This document shows positions 43,799 through 54,194 of a DNA stretch of 64,000 nucleotides, in pieces. Positions within the stretch are counted from its first letter, which is position 1. The number at the start of each line of letters is the position of its first letter. This DNA comes from Actinostola sp. cb2023. Lineage: Eukaryota; Cnidaria; Anthozoa; Actiniaria; Actinostolidae. The position numbers were made by a program, and so were the translations under genes. The stretch spans positions 524,658 through 588,657 of the forward strand of contig JAUJYZ010001373.1 of NCBI GenBank assembly GCA_033675265.1, read 5' to 3'. Under the pieces are notes generated by a model. It did not search any database. It was not told the DNA's origin and saw only the letters and a list, made by a program, of their open reading frames with translations.

Positions 43799-46183
43799 AT
43801 GGAGGATCTTGCCAAGCGAAAGAAAATGCGAGCAGGTCACCGAGGATCGGCGACGAAACTTGTGACGAAGATCGTCCAAAAACTAGAAGGAGAAACTGAT
43901 GAAGAAGTTGACAAAAATTGGCTCATCCAAAGCAAGTTGACCCTCGAGGGAAAGATTGAGTCATTAAAGGCTCTGGATGGTCAAATCTTGGAGCTGATTA
44001 GTGATTTAGATGGCGAGAGCGTCGAGCAAGACATCGAAAAGGAAATCGATGAGGCGGACAACATCAACGCCGAACTTCATAAGGTAATATTGGATATAAA
44101 TGAAGTTGTAAGGAAAAGGTGTACCCCGCCCTCTTCGCTGAAGATCAACACGCTGCCAACATCCGCGGTTCAACTAAGTTTGCCGAGCAAAAATGTTAGA
44201 GTGAGACTCCCCAAGTTAGAGGTCCTAAAGTTCGATGGGAGTGTGTGTAAATGGCAAGAGTTTTGGGATTCCTTTGAAAGTTCAATTGATGGCAACGAAG
44301 GGCTCTCGAGCGTCGACAAGTTTTCTTACTTGCGTGGACTCCTCGAGGGACCGGCCAAGTCAACTATTGCGGGTCTCTCTTTAACATCGGCTAACTACGG
44401 GGAAGCGTTGGGGTTATTGAAGAAACGGTATGGCAAAAAGAATGTCGTCGAAAGGGCCCATGTAAAGGAGTTGATTGGACTTCTGCCAGTATTTAGTGAC
44501 AAAGATACGCAGCGATTGAGAAGGCTGTACGACAGTTGTGAGACTCACTATAGAGGATTGTTAGCACTGGGAGTGGATCCACGTTCTTATGAGTCAATTG
44601 TCGTGCCATCTATAATGGAAAAACTGCCAGAATCATTTAGATTGACAATCACAAGAGGAAGTGATTTTCTGGAGTGGACAATGATGGAGATGTTGAAGGC
44701 GTTCGTCAAAGAACTTGAATTAAAGGAGCAACATCAAACAATTTCGACTACAAAGGAACAGTTTTCGTCGAAACAAGAAAGTCGTCAGCGTGGAAAGGAA
44801 GGAAATGACAGGCCAGCCACAGCAGCCGCATTGTTGACACAGAATGACAGGAACAATAAACCAAGTTGTGCCTTTTGTTTGAAAAACCACGCTCACGAGG
44901 AGTGCCAGGAGGTCAAGGATCATAAGATACGTAAGACTCTTGTGTATAAGTATGCTAGATGTTTTAGGTGCTTGAGTAAGGGTCACCGGGCACGGGATTG
45001 TAAGATTAGTGTTCCATGTAAGGGTTGTGGGGGTAGCCATCACACGGCTCTTTGTGAAGGTCGTAGTGAAACGACAATTAAGGAATCGGCTAATCATTTA
45101 GCAAACAGTAAGCAGGGGGGAACGATAACTAAGGTAGCATTGCAAACCGCTTGTGCTTTAGTTAAAGGACCGGAGAGAGAGGGGAGGCTAAGAGTGTTGT
45201 TTGACTCAGGGAGTCACAGGTCGTTTGTCACTAGTAGCGCGGTAAGGGCACTGGGAATGAGGGTAGTGCGCCGGGAATTACTCAGTATTAGCACCTTTGG
45301 ACAGGGACCCAAGGAGACAGAGTCGAGAGACGTGGTAGAGATTAATGTTATGCCCTTTAGGGGTGGGAACGTCACACAGATAGAGGCGTATGTTGTCCCT
45401 AAGATATCGAGTATACAGAATGAGAGTGTAGACGTCATCAAGAAGGACTATCCTTACTTGAAGAACCTTTGGTTTTCAGATGTCACTAGTAAGGTTAGCA
45501 AGGATTCACAGATAGATATTCTTATAGGGGCAGACTACTTGTGGTGTTTTCAAGGTGGGCGTACAGTGCGGGGGGAACCAGACCAGCCTGTAGCAGTAGA
45601 AACTAAGCTAGGGTGGGTGTTGTCAGGTCCCTTAAAGAGGTGTAGTGGCACTGAGGAAACACAGACAGCACAAGCCAACCTTGTAGTTGACGACAGTGGG
45701 GAACTAGAAACTAACGTACACAAGCTTTGGGACTTAGAAGCGTTAGGTATCAGCGAAAGGGACGAAGTGCATGAATCGTTTGTAGATAGTATTAGCTTTG
45801 ACGGAAATAGATACTCAGTCATGCTACCATGGAAAGAGAGTCACGAAGTGTTGCCTAGCAACTACGCTAATAGTCTTGCACGCATGAAAGGTCAGATAAG
45901 AAGATTAAAAAAGGAGCCAGAGGTGTTGATAGAGTATGACAGCATTATCAAGGAACAACTTAAGTTGGGTATTATAGAGAAAGTAGTTGACTTGGAGAGG
46001 GCAGAAAACGCTCATTATCTGCCTCATCAGGCTGTCATACGTCGGGATGCAGAAACCACAAAGGTAAGAGTGGTTTATGATGCGTCCGCAAAGGAAGGAA
46101 AAAACGGGACGTCATTGAATGATTGTTTACATGTAGGGCCGTCGTTTAAACCCCTTGTTATTCGATATTCTTATCCGGTTTAG
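43799..46183 (+). CDS. BEL/Pao gag-protease and start of reverse transcriptase (frame ends early)
   Basis: 794 codons, ATG at 43799. Order: a charged coiled region (residues 1-110); a DUF1759-type gag segment (about 135-290, with KLEVLKFDG and WQEFWDSFE); zinc-knuckle cysteine clusters (about 355-425: CAFC...HEEC, CFRCLSKGHRARDC, CKGCGGSHHTALC); an aspartic protease of the DUF1758/A17 type with the active-site DSGS at about residue 469; and the beginning of the reverse transcriptase (VRVVYDASAK, about 757). The frame then stops at 46181-46183, 10 codons after leaving the reading frame that continues in the next feature. The cause is an apparent extra base in the C4 run at 46151-46154. BEL/Pao elements normally have a single gag-pol frame. 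Confidence 0.92.
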   Translation: MEDLAKRKKMRAGHRGSATKLVTKIVQKLEGETDEEVDKNWLIQSKLTLEGKIESLKALDGQILELISDLDGESVEQDIEKEIDEADNINAELHKVILDINEVVRKRCTPPSSLKINTLPTSAVQLSLPSKNVRVRLPKLEVLKFDGSVCKWQEFWDSFESSIDGNEGLSSVDKFSYLRGLLEGPAKSTIAGLSLTSANYGEALGLLKKRYGKKNVVERAHVKELIGLLPVFSDKDTQRLRRLYDSCETHYRGLLALGVDPRSYESIVVPSIMEKLPESFRLTITRGSDFLEWTMMEMLKAFVKELELKEQHQTISTTKEQFSSKQESRQRGKEGNDRPATAAALLTQNDRNNKPSCAFCLKNHAHEECQEVKDHKIRKTLVYKYARCFRCLSKGHRARDCKISVPCKGCGGSHHTALCEGRSETTIKESANHLANSKQGGTITKVALQTACALVKGPEREGRLRVLFDSGSHRSFVTSSAVRALGMRVVRRELLSISTFGQGPKETESRDVVEINVMPFRGGNVTQIEAYVVPKISSIQNESVDVIKKDYPYLKNLWFSDVTSKVSKDSQIDILIGADYLWCFQGGRTVRGEPDQPVAVETKLGWVLSGPLKRCSGTEETQTAQANLVVDDSGELETNVHKLWDLEALGISERDEVHESFVDSISFDGNRYSVMLPWKESHEVLPSNYANSLARMKGQIRRLKKEPEVLIEYDSIIKEQLKLGIIEKVVDLERAENAHYLPHQAVIRRDAETTKVRVVYDASAKEGKNGTSLNDCLHVGPSFKPLVIRYSYPV

Positions 46184-49100
46184 ATGTCACAAAGTTGTAC
46201 TTGTGGGGGATATAGAGAAAGCGTTTCTAAATATAGAAGTGGATAAGGGTGATCGGGATTGTTTGAGGTTTCTGTGGGTAGAGGACGTGCTACAGGACAA
46301 TTTAAAGGTAGTTGTGTATAGGTTTTGTCGGGTTGTGTTTGGCTTGAATGCCTCGCCATTTTTGCTCAATGGAACATTGAGACATCATATTTCGCTTTAC
46401 GAAGATGCTGACCCAGAGTTTGTCAGGAAAATGGTTGATGGATTTTATGTAGACGATTTAGTCACAGGGGAATGTGCCGCTGACCGGGCCTACAAACTCT
46501 ACGAGAAGGCAAGAGATAGGCTAGCGGAAGGTGGATTCAGGCTGCGGAAATGGAAAACGAATGACAGGGAATTAAAGGTAAGCATTGACCCCCAGAAACA
46601 GTCTGGGTCCACTGGTTCGAAAGTAGTAAGGTTAGACGAGGAAGAGACCTATGCCAAGGCAACCCTTGGACTTGCTGCTCAAGGGTGTGCCAAGAGTGAG
46701 AAGGTATTGGGTGTAGTTTGGGATAGTGAGCTGGATGTGATTAAGGTTATGTTGACGCCGATTGCCGACAAAGCGGAGGGTCTGGTGCCGACCAAACGGA
46801 ACGTGCTAAGCGTATTAGCTGGAGTGTTTGACCCCCTCGGGGTTATCGGCCCAGTAACCGTAAGTATGAAGATGTTATTTCAGGACTTATGTAGTCGGGG
46901 ATTTAAGTGGGATGAGGAGCTTACGGGGGAGGTAAGCAATAGACTAAAAGCGTGGATAGAGGACCTGCATAGGGCAAAAGAGATCACAATTAACAGATGT
47001 GTTAACCGCTTTACACCAGGGAAGGTCACGAAATGCTATTTGCACGGGTTTGGTGATGCTAGTAAGAAAGCATACTGTTCAGTGATCTACCTTGTCTGCC
47101 ATACAGACGCGGGTGTGAGTGTGGAACTGTTAACTTCAAAGACTCGGGTAGCACCTTTGAAGGCCTTAAGCATCCCAAGGTTAGAATTGATGTCAGCATG
47201 GATGCTGGCGAAGCAGATGCGCGCAGTATTGGGAGCTCTTGAGTCTGAGGTGGAGATAACAGGGACGCGGCTGTGGTTAGACAGCAAGACTGCGCTCTAT
47301 TGGATAATGAATAGAGGTGAGTGGAAGCAATTTGTGCAGCACAGAGTGAACGAGATTTTAAAGCTCACTAGTAAGAAGGACTGGGGGCATTGCCCGGGGG
47401 AGAGTAACCCAGCCGATTTGGGGTCCAGGGGGGTGATAGCCACGAAGCTGAAACAAAGTCAGATATGGTGGGAGGGGCCGTCTTGGTTGGCTGGGACACT
47501 TACTGACTGGCCGGCTACTACTGTGACTAACAAGACGCTGGAGACCTCAGAGGAAGAGAAGAAGTCAACTGTGTTGATTGTCAATGTGGAGAAGCCGGTC
47601 GGCATCAAGGAAGTGGTGAGTATCGAGAGATATGGTGGGCTCAGGAAACTAATTAGAGTTACAGCCTGGGTCAAGCGCTTTGTGTACAACCTGCAAGCAG
47701 CAACAATGGGGCGTGCAAAGCGGTCTGGGGAGATAGCAGTGGTAGAAGGTATTGAGGCAGAGAAAGAGTGGATTCTCGCGGCGCAAGCAGAATTGAAGAA
47801 GGATAACAAATTTAGCCAATTGGTAAGTAGTCTAGGGCTGCAGGACATGGGGGGTATGTTGAGGTGTCGAGGAAGACTAGAAAACGCCGAGCTCGCCTTC
47901 AGTGCGAGAAATCCTATCATTTTACCAAGAGATCATGTGTTGACGGAGATGATAGTGAGAGATTGCCACCAGAGGGTCTGCCATAGTGGGGTGAGGTCAA
48001 CTCTTGCGGAGTTAAGGGCGAGGTACTGGGTACCAAAGGGACGCCAGATGGTTAAGAAGATCCTAGGTAAGTGCGTGACATGCAAGAAGCATGAGGGGGG
48101 AGCATACGGGGCACCATCCACAGCGCCCTTACCGGAGTTTAGGGTTACAGAGGCTGCACCATTTTCAAAGGTAGGAGTTGACTTTGCTGGGCCTTTGTAC
48201 GTTAAGGGGGGAGTCGGCAGCTCAGAGAAAGTATACATAGCGGTGTTCACCTGTTGCGTGACTCGAGCAGTTCACCTAGATTTAGTTGAGGATTTGTCTG
48301 CAGCTACATTTAATCGGTGCCTGCGTAAGTTCACGGCCAGGAGGGGCACGCCACATTTAATGGTCTCCGATAACGCGAAGACCTTCCAGGCGACTGCGAA
48401 GGCACTAAAAGAATTGTATGAGCATCCAGAAGTAAGGGCGGAGACCGGGAACAAGCGAATTATGTGGCGATTCAATTTGGAAAGGGCGCCTTGGTGGGGA
48501 GGATTTTTTGAAAGAATGGTGGGTCTCGTGAAAAGGTGCCTTAGGAAGGTGTTAGGGAATGCGAGGTTGACGTTTGATGAGTTGCTAACGGTTATAGTGG
48601 AGATAGAGGGGACGCTGAACGCTAGACCGTTGACGTACGAGTACGAAGAGCTGGAAGAGGAGGTGTTAACACCATCGCACTTGATCTATGGAAGGAGGAT
48701 CACATCAATCCCAGATGAGATTGTGGAAGACAGAGAGGAGATGAGCGGTAAGGAAAGGTATGGGTACCTGTCTAAGAAGTTAGCTCACTTCTGGAATAGG
48801 TGGAGGAGAGAGTATTTGGCAGACTTGAGAGAGTTTCACCGTTTAAAGTCAGCTAGCAAAGACAGGACAGTAGAAGTAGGCGATGTAGTGACAGTGCATG
48901 ATGAGTGTAAGAAGAGAGGAGAGTGGAGGATGGCGATTATAGAGAGTTTGATTGAAGGAACAGACAATGTTGTACGGGGAGCTAATATTAGGATAATAAC
49001 TAAGGGCAAGCCTTCGCGCATGGCGCGACCTATACAAAAGCTGTACCCCATAGAAGTTAAAGCGGGGCAAGTCGCTCGCATTGAACCACTGGGTGGGACG

Positions 49101-49184
49101 GGTACCGTTGTTGCCAGGCAACCATCCAGGAGAGCGGCAGCACTAGACGCGCAGTGGAAGAACCGAGCGATGCTTGACTCATAA
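46155..49184 (+). CDS. BEL/Pao pol continuation: RT, RNase H, integrase
   Basis: 1009 codons open in the +1 frame relative to the upstream frame. There is no ATG at its start, so it is a continuation rather than an independent gene. Domains in order: RT palm with the catalytic YVDDL at about residue 98; a Peptidase A17/RNase H-like region with GVFDPLGVIGPV (about 220) and GFGDASKKAY (about 298); integrase zinc-binding H2C2 (about 604-650, HQRVCHSG ... CVTCKKHEG); integrase catalytic core with the D,D,E residues in VGVDFAGP (about 675), VSDNAKTF (about 737) and the WWGGFFERMVG block (about 776); and a C-terminal DUF5641-type domain (about 905-960, VGDVVTVHDE). All catalytic residues look intact, so apart from the 1-base break the element appears capable. 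Confidence 0.93.
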   Translation: MLFDILIRFRCHKVVLVGDIEKAFLNIEVDKGDRDCLRFLWVEDVLQDNLKVVVYRFCRVVFGLNASPFLLNGTLRHHISLYEDADPEFVRKMVDGFYVDDLVTGECAADRAYKLYEKARDRLAEGGFRLRKWKTNDRELKVSIDPQKQSGSTGSKVVRLDEEETYAKATLGLAAQGCAKSEKVLGVVWDSELDVIKVMLTPIADKAEGLVPTKRNVLSVLAGVFDPLGVIGPVTVSMKMLFQDLCSRGFKWDEELTGEVSNRLKAWIEDLHRAKEITINRCVNRFTPGKVTKCYLHGFGDASKKAYCSVIYLVCHTDAGVSVELLTSKTRVAPLKALSIPRLELMSAWMLAKQMRAVLGALESEVEITGTRLWLDSKTALYWIMNRGEWKQFVQHRVNEILKLTSKKDWGHCPGESNPADLGSRGVIATKLKQSQIWWEGPSWLAGTLTDWPATTVTNKTLETSEEEKKSTVLIVNVEKPVGIKEVVSIERYGGLRKLIRVTAWVKRFVYNLQAATMGRAKRSGEIAVVEGIEAEKEWILAAQAELKKDNKFSQLVSSLGLQDMGGMLRCRGRLENAELAFSARNPIILPRDHVLTEMIVRDCHQRVCHSGVRSTLAELRARYWVPKGRQMVKKILGKCVTCKKHEGGAYGAPSTAPLPEFRVTEAAPFSKVGVDFAGPLYVKGGVGSSEKVYIAVFTCCVTRAVHLDLVEDLSAATFNRCLRKFTARRGTPHLMVSDNAKTFQATAKALKELYEHPEVRAETGNKRIMWRFNLERAPWWGGFFERMVGLVKRCLRKVLGNARLTFDELLTVIVEIEGTLNARPLTYEYEELEEEVLTPSHLIYGRRITSIPDEIVEDREEMSGKERYGYLSKKLAHFWNRWRREYLADLREFHRLKSASKDRTVEVGDVVTVHDECKKRGEWRMAIIESLIEGTDNVVRGANIRIITKGKPSRMARPIQKLYPIEVKAGQVARIEPLGGTGTVVARQPSRRAAALDAQWKNRAMLDS

Positions 49185-49191
49185 ACGAGTC

Positions 49192-49204
49192 AAGGGGGGG
49201 AGAG
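49192..49204 (+). other. Polypurine tract of BEL/Pao element
   Basis: AAGGGGGGGAGAG lies directly before the 3' LTR and 8 bases after the pol stop codon, the expected primer site for plus-strand DNA synthesis. Confidence 0.9.
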
Positions 49205-49608
49205 TGTCCGGGAATAATTTAGGCGTATGCGGAAACACATCTCATGCGCGGGAGAACGTCATAATCAATCGGTACATTTTTGTTGATTTATAGTTGTTAG
49301 TTATCTTAGCTATTAAGTCTTAGTTATGAAACGCCTATGTAGCCTCAAAGGATGTATTTAAGCCGCACCCTAATAATTCACATAGTTGTGACTGTACAAG
49401 AAATCATTGTCTATTGTAGTATTATAGTATAAATAAGCGACTATCAGTCCAGTTAAGAGAGAATTGTAAGAATTGTAACCAGAGTGTGAAGACTGAATAA
49501 AGTCTTGAAAATCAGAACGAAATACAGTCCCTTGTTGTGTTGCGAGCCAGCGGAGTCGATTCGAGCCTGAGAACTGTTGGATACTTGGTCGACATTAATT
49601 CCGCGACA
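49205..49608 (+). repeat. 3' LTR of BEL/Pao element (direct)
   Basis: 404 bp from TGTCCGGG to GCGACA, appearing identical to the 5' LTR. It is not followed by host sequence but by the 20-nt junction and an inverted LTR. Confidence 0.95.
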
Positions 49609-50037
49609 ATCCGGCTCGAAGGACCAGTTGTCGCGGAATTAATGTCGACCAAGTATCCAACAGTTCTCAGGCTCGAATCGACTCCGCTGCGCTGGCTCGC
49701 AACACAACAAGGGACTGTATTTCGTTCTGATTTTCAAGACTTTATTCAGTCTTCACACTCTGGTTACAATTCTTACAATTCTCTCTTAACTGGACTGATA
49801 GTCGCTTATTTATACTATAATACTACAATAGACAATGATTTCTTGTACAGTCACAACTATGTGAATTATTAGGGTGCGGCTTAAATACATCCTTTGAGGC
49901 TACATAGGCGTTTCATAACTAAGACTTAATAGCTAAGATAACTAACAACTATAAATCAACAAAAATGTACCGATTGATTATGACGTTCTCCCGCGCATGA
50001 GATGTGTTTCCGCATACGCCTAAATTATTCCCGGACA
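49609..50037 (-). repeat. Primer-site junction plus inverted third LTR
   Basis: 49609-49628 is ATCCGGCTCGAAGGACCA followed by GT, the exact reverse complement of the 20 bases after the 5' LTR (AC plus the 18-nt primer site). From 49629 (TGTCGCGG) to 50037 (CCCGGACA) follows a full LTR in inverse orientation. It is 409 bp, five longer than the others because of a small GCGCT duplication at about 49688-49695. The terminus is thus a U3 end, like the left terminus, and not the U5 end normally used. Confidence 0.95.
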
Positions 50038-50589
50038 ATCTCTGCACATCAACCAGCCCACACAATCCAATCTGGGAATTGCACCCAGTCCTCAAGACAA
50101 CTACACAAGTAGATGTCAAGTGTGCTCTCTTTTACACTAACTAGATCTGATGTGTGGGTTGTGGTTGTGCCAGTCATGTTTTCTTTCTAACTGAAAAATA
50201 AGAAAACTTCAAAAAATTTCAGGAGTTAGTGTGCATAGCTACATGTTGCAGTCGAAAAGGCGACTTTTACCGACAAAATATTTGTTTGTCAAGCGAATGT
50301 TTATTAAAATATATTTGGGCATTGTTAATTATTTTGGCTTGAATGGTGATTTGTAGGAGTGCCATAATCGTGAAGTCATTTTGTGCAAAATATGACTGAC
50401 ATGTTACGACACCCCTTCCCTGCTACGCCACGAGGAGGCTACCATTCCTGTAGCAGAAATTTATGTGTGTATGCCAATTAGTGTTTCTAAACAGTAGTCA
50501 ATGTTCCAAAATAACCCTAACACCAGAGAAACGTTCCAGAATCAAAGTGTCTTACAACCTGTATGTCTATATGAAGTAGTGTTACGATT

Positions 50590-52275
50590 ACTAGTAGGGC
50601 CAGGACAAAGTTGATAGCCATAGTTGAAAACCCCAAAAATAGAAAGAAAATCCAGTCCTCTGAACTCCAGTCTCCAATGAAAATATATCAGCAGTCGTTA
50701 CTAGTAGGGCCAGGAAAAAGTTGATAACGATACTTGAAAATCCAAAAATAGAAAGAAAATCCAGTCATCTGAACTCCAGTCTCCAATGAAAATATATCAG
50801 CAGTCATTACTAGTAGGGCCAGGAAAACGTTGATAGCCATAGTTGAAAACCAAAAATAGAAAGAAAATCCAGTCCTCTGAACTCCAGTTTCCAATGAAAA
50901 TATATCAGCAGTCGTTACTAGTAGGGCCAGGAAAACGTTGATAGCCATCATTGCAGAGTTGAAAACCCAAAAATTAGAAAGAAACTCCAGTCTCCAATGA
51001 AAATATATCAGCAGTCGTTACTTGTAGAGCCAGGAAAAAGTTGATAGCCAGATCGAGTTGAAAACCCAAAAAATAGAAATCAAATCCATTCCGCTGAACT
51101 CCAGTCTCCAATGAAAATATATCAGCAGTCGTTACTAGTAGGGCCAGGAAAAAGTTGATAACCATAGTTGAAAACCCAAAAATAGAAAGAAAATCCAGTC
51201 ATCTGAACTCCAGTCTCCAATGAAAATATATCAGCAGTCATTACTAGTAGGGCCAGGAAAAAGTTGATAGCCATACAAATGTAGTTGAAAACCCAAAAAT
51301 AGAAAGAAAATCCAGTCCTCTGAACTCCAGTTTCCAATGAAAATATATCAGCAGTCATTACTAGTAGGGCCAGGAAAACGTTGATAGCCATACAAATGTA
51401 GTTGAAAACCCAAAAATAGAAAGAAAATCCAGTCCTCTGAACTCCAGTTTCCAATGAAAATATATCAGCAGTCATTACTAGTAGGGCCAGGAAAACGTTG
51501 ATAGCCATACAAATGTAGTTGAAAACCCAAAAATAGAAAGAAAATCCAGTCCTCTGAACTCCAGTTTCCAATGAAAATATATCAGCAGTCGTTACTAGTA
51601 GGGCCAGGAAAACGTTGATAGCCATCATTGCAGAGTTGAAAACCCACAAATTAGAAAGAAACTCCAGTCTCCAATGAAAATATATCAGCAGTCGTTACTA
51701 GTAGGGCCAGGAAAATGTTGATAGCCAGAGTTGAAAACCCAAAAAATAGAAATCAAATCCATTCCGCTGAACTCAAGTCTCCAATGAAAATATATCAGCA
51801 GTCATTACTAGTAGGGCCAGGAAAAAGTTGATAACCATAGTTGAAAACCCAAAAATAGAAAGAAAATCCAGTCATCTGAACTCCAGTCTCCAATGAAAAT
51901 ATATCAGCAGTCATTACTAGTAGGGCCAGGAAAAAGTTGATAGCCATACAAATGTAGTTGAAAACCCAAAAATAGAAAGAAAATCCAGTCCTCTGAACTC
52001 CAGTTTCCAATGAAAATATATCAGCAGTCATTACTAGTAGGGCCAGGAAAACGTTGATAGCCATACAAATGTAGTTGAAAACCCAAAAATAGAAAGAAAA
52101 TCCAGTCCTCTGAACTCCAGTTTCCAATGAAAATATATCAGCATTCGTTACTAGTAGGGCAGGAAAACGTTGATAGCCATACAAATGTAGTTGAAAACCC
52201 AAAAATAGAAAGAAAATCCAGTCCTCTGAACTCCAGTTTCCAATGAAAATATATCAGCATTCGTTACTAGTAGGG
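50590..52275. repeat. ~108-bp minisatellite, about 15 copies (copy B)
   Basis: Same unit as at 21560-22600, but with about five more copies. A subfamily with an extra ACAAATGTAGTT segment (GATAGCCATACAAATGTAGTTG) has been amplified here and is not visible in copy A. Because some units have lengths divisible by three, minus-strand frames up to 175 codons arise (MAINVFLALLVTTADIFSLE type); these are artefacts. Confidence 0.92.
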
Positions 52276-52279
52276 CCAG

Positions 52280-53090
52280 GAAATCATTGTGCTATTCTAT
52301 CACTACAACGTTGGCAAGCGCAACCCATGCTGGTATTGTGTACAAGTTGAATGTTTTGGTTGTCGCGTTTGAAGTTAACTTAGGAACCTGTAAAGTGGTG
52401 AATGCCAGGCTAATAGCCGGACCTCCAAAGAACCCAAATGCTTGAGACAACTTAAAACTTGCAATGGCCTTTCACGAGATGTAACGTTCGTAAGGTAGAA
52501 CAAACAGAAGGTCAGGTCACCATTTCCAAACTGAAGTGTGCTTTCTCCAACAAAATAAACCAGTTGGGCAATCAAACCAAGATGAAGAAATATCCTTCAC
52601 CAAGAAGGGTCATTAATTACCATTGAATAAATTTATTTTTTTATGCTAAAGTTGTCAGTGAAAGTAGTTTTCGCACGAGGACTTAGACACAGAAATGAAT
52701 CAAAACCTACAACCGAAGTCCGCAAACACATCCTACTGTATAAACTTTTGCCGGAGATCCATCAGACTTAAATTATTTTTTTTGCCAGATCTTTTTCTTC
52801 AAGTACAGTACTCTGACAGGCCAATCTTTATTTTGCCAAAATTGTATTGATTTAAGTAACTATTTTAATGTTATTTAAAAATAACATAACATGAATATGT
52901 TAATATAAAAATCATGCACTTGGTTTATTTAAGATGAGAAACATCTCAAATCAGCAACCAAGTCACTTTGTCATGCTTCCCTAATTTACATATTTATCGC
53001 AGCCGGAAATATCAAGACGCACAGCTAAATTAATAATCTATGTCATCGGATCCAACCCAGAGAGATGATTATTTAAACAAAGATTAAGCC
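52280..53090. other. No gene supported, copy B
   Basis: Matches about 22600-23450 of copy A except for a different stretch of about 200 bp at 52285-52490 (with CGTTGGCAAGCGCAACCCATG), just after the minisatellite. No exon can be supported. Confidence 0.5.
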
Positions 53091-53430
53091 TCGGATGAGA
53101 TCCAGCTATTGGTTCACAAACTGAAACAATAAAGGGATTTTATCCAGTGTTAACTTATTTAAATAATCAACCAGGCATGACAAAGTTTGCATGACTTGTA
53201 ATAGAATAATTGAAACCATGCATACAAAGAGATCCAGCTATTGGTTCACAAACTGTGAAACAATAAAGGGATTTTATCCAGTGTTAACTTATTTAAATAA
53301 TCAACCAGGCATGACAAAGTTTGCATGACTTGTAATAGAATAATTGAAACCATGCATACAAAGAGATCCAGCTATTGGTTCACAAACTGTGAAACAATAA
53401 AGGGATTTTATCCAGTGCTAAACTTATTTA
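53090..53430. repeat. ~125-bp segment in three tandem copies
   Basis: GAGATCCAGCTATTGGTTCAC, then AAACAATAAAGGGATTTTATCC, AATCAACCAGGCATGACAAAG and TTGTAATAGAATAATTGAAACC, is repeated three times, the last truncated at the block inserted at 53431. Copy A has only one (23415-23570). Confidence 0.9.
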
Positions 53431-54194
53431 AACTAGTCGTTTCTGGTAGAAAGTGAAGTGCTGCGAGTTGTGCACTGCCGTACAGTACATGGTAACACAT
53501 AAAAGTGAAATGTAGCTGTCAATGCATACATGTGGTTGTCCCTTAATTTTCAGCAAGGTGCATTAGTTGTAAAATAAAATAATAAAAATGTGGTATAATA
53601 ATAATAATAATAATAACTTTATTACTGTGTCATGTGTTCTAGCTTACAAGAAACCTATTTCCCTCCCATATATCTACTGATTCTCATTCCCACCCTTGTC
53701 CCATTGTTCCCATCCCACATCTCCATTGATTCTCATTCCCATCCCGGTCACATTGTTCCATTCCATGTCTCTATTAATTATCATTCCCACCCGCTATAAT
53801 AATCTGGTCATGGACAGACAGCTATAGACATGTACCAGCACTAAAAGCATGCAATACTTTGCACTATTTATGTTACACGCTTGTAATAGTTTGTACTCTA
53901 CTGATATCCCGGCGTACGCAATCGATGAAATCGATGATCGATGACAATCGATATCAATTAATCGATTGATATCGGAAATCGATGACCAATCGACGAAACA
54001 AAAATCTGTGACCTTTGATCGATTGTCATCGATTGCCTTATGATTGATCGATTGTTATCGATTGCCCTAAAATAGATCGATTTTCATCGATTGTTTTGTT
54101 TTGTTTTGTTATCAATTGATATTAAGTTCTATAGTTAGAAGTAAGGCTGAAGAAACTAGAGTAGGGAGTTTTTATTACATATAAGTCTTATATT

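Larger units (their letters stand above)
43303..50037 (+). mobile_element. BEL/Pao LTR retrotransposon with a third, inverted LTR
   Basis: Order: LTR 43303-43706, primer site 43709-43726, gag-protease and RT-RNase H-integrase frames 43799-49184, polypurine tract 49192-49204, LTR 49205-49608, 20-nt junction 49609-49628, inverted LTR 49629-50037. A single target duplication ATCTC flanks the whole at 43298-43302 and 50038-50042, and the empty site is present in copy A at about 21016-21022. The two direct LTRs are 404 bp and appear identical, so the insertion is very young. Five-bp target duplications and TG...CA ends are usual for BEL/Pao. Confidence 0.95.

Noticed and set aside
43635..43865. 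76-codon plus-strand frame at the LTR/gag border, and 89- and 68-codon minus-strand frames
   Set aside because: Shadows of the LTR and gag coding sequence; the same LTR frames reappear at 49537-49872.
46155..46160. Independent pol gene starting at 46155
   Set aside because: There is no ATG there, and the RT domain is split across the two frames, so this is a frame break within one gag-pol gene rather than a second gene start.
49609..49628. tRNA gene fragment at the LTR junction
   Set aside because: Only 18 nt of a tRNA 3' end, exactly the reverse complement of the primer site of the retroelement. It is copied from the primer, not a gene.
51122..51649. 175-codon frame with hydrophobic repeats (MAINVFLALLVTTADIFSLE)
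   Set aside because: Read-through of the 108-bp minisatellite; length depends only on units divisible by three.
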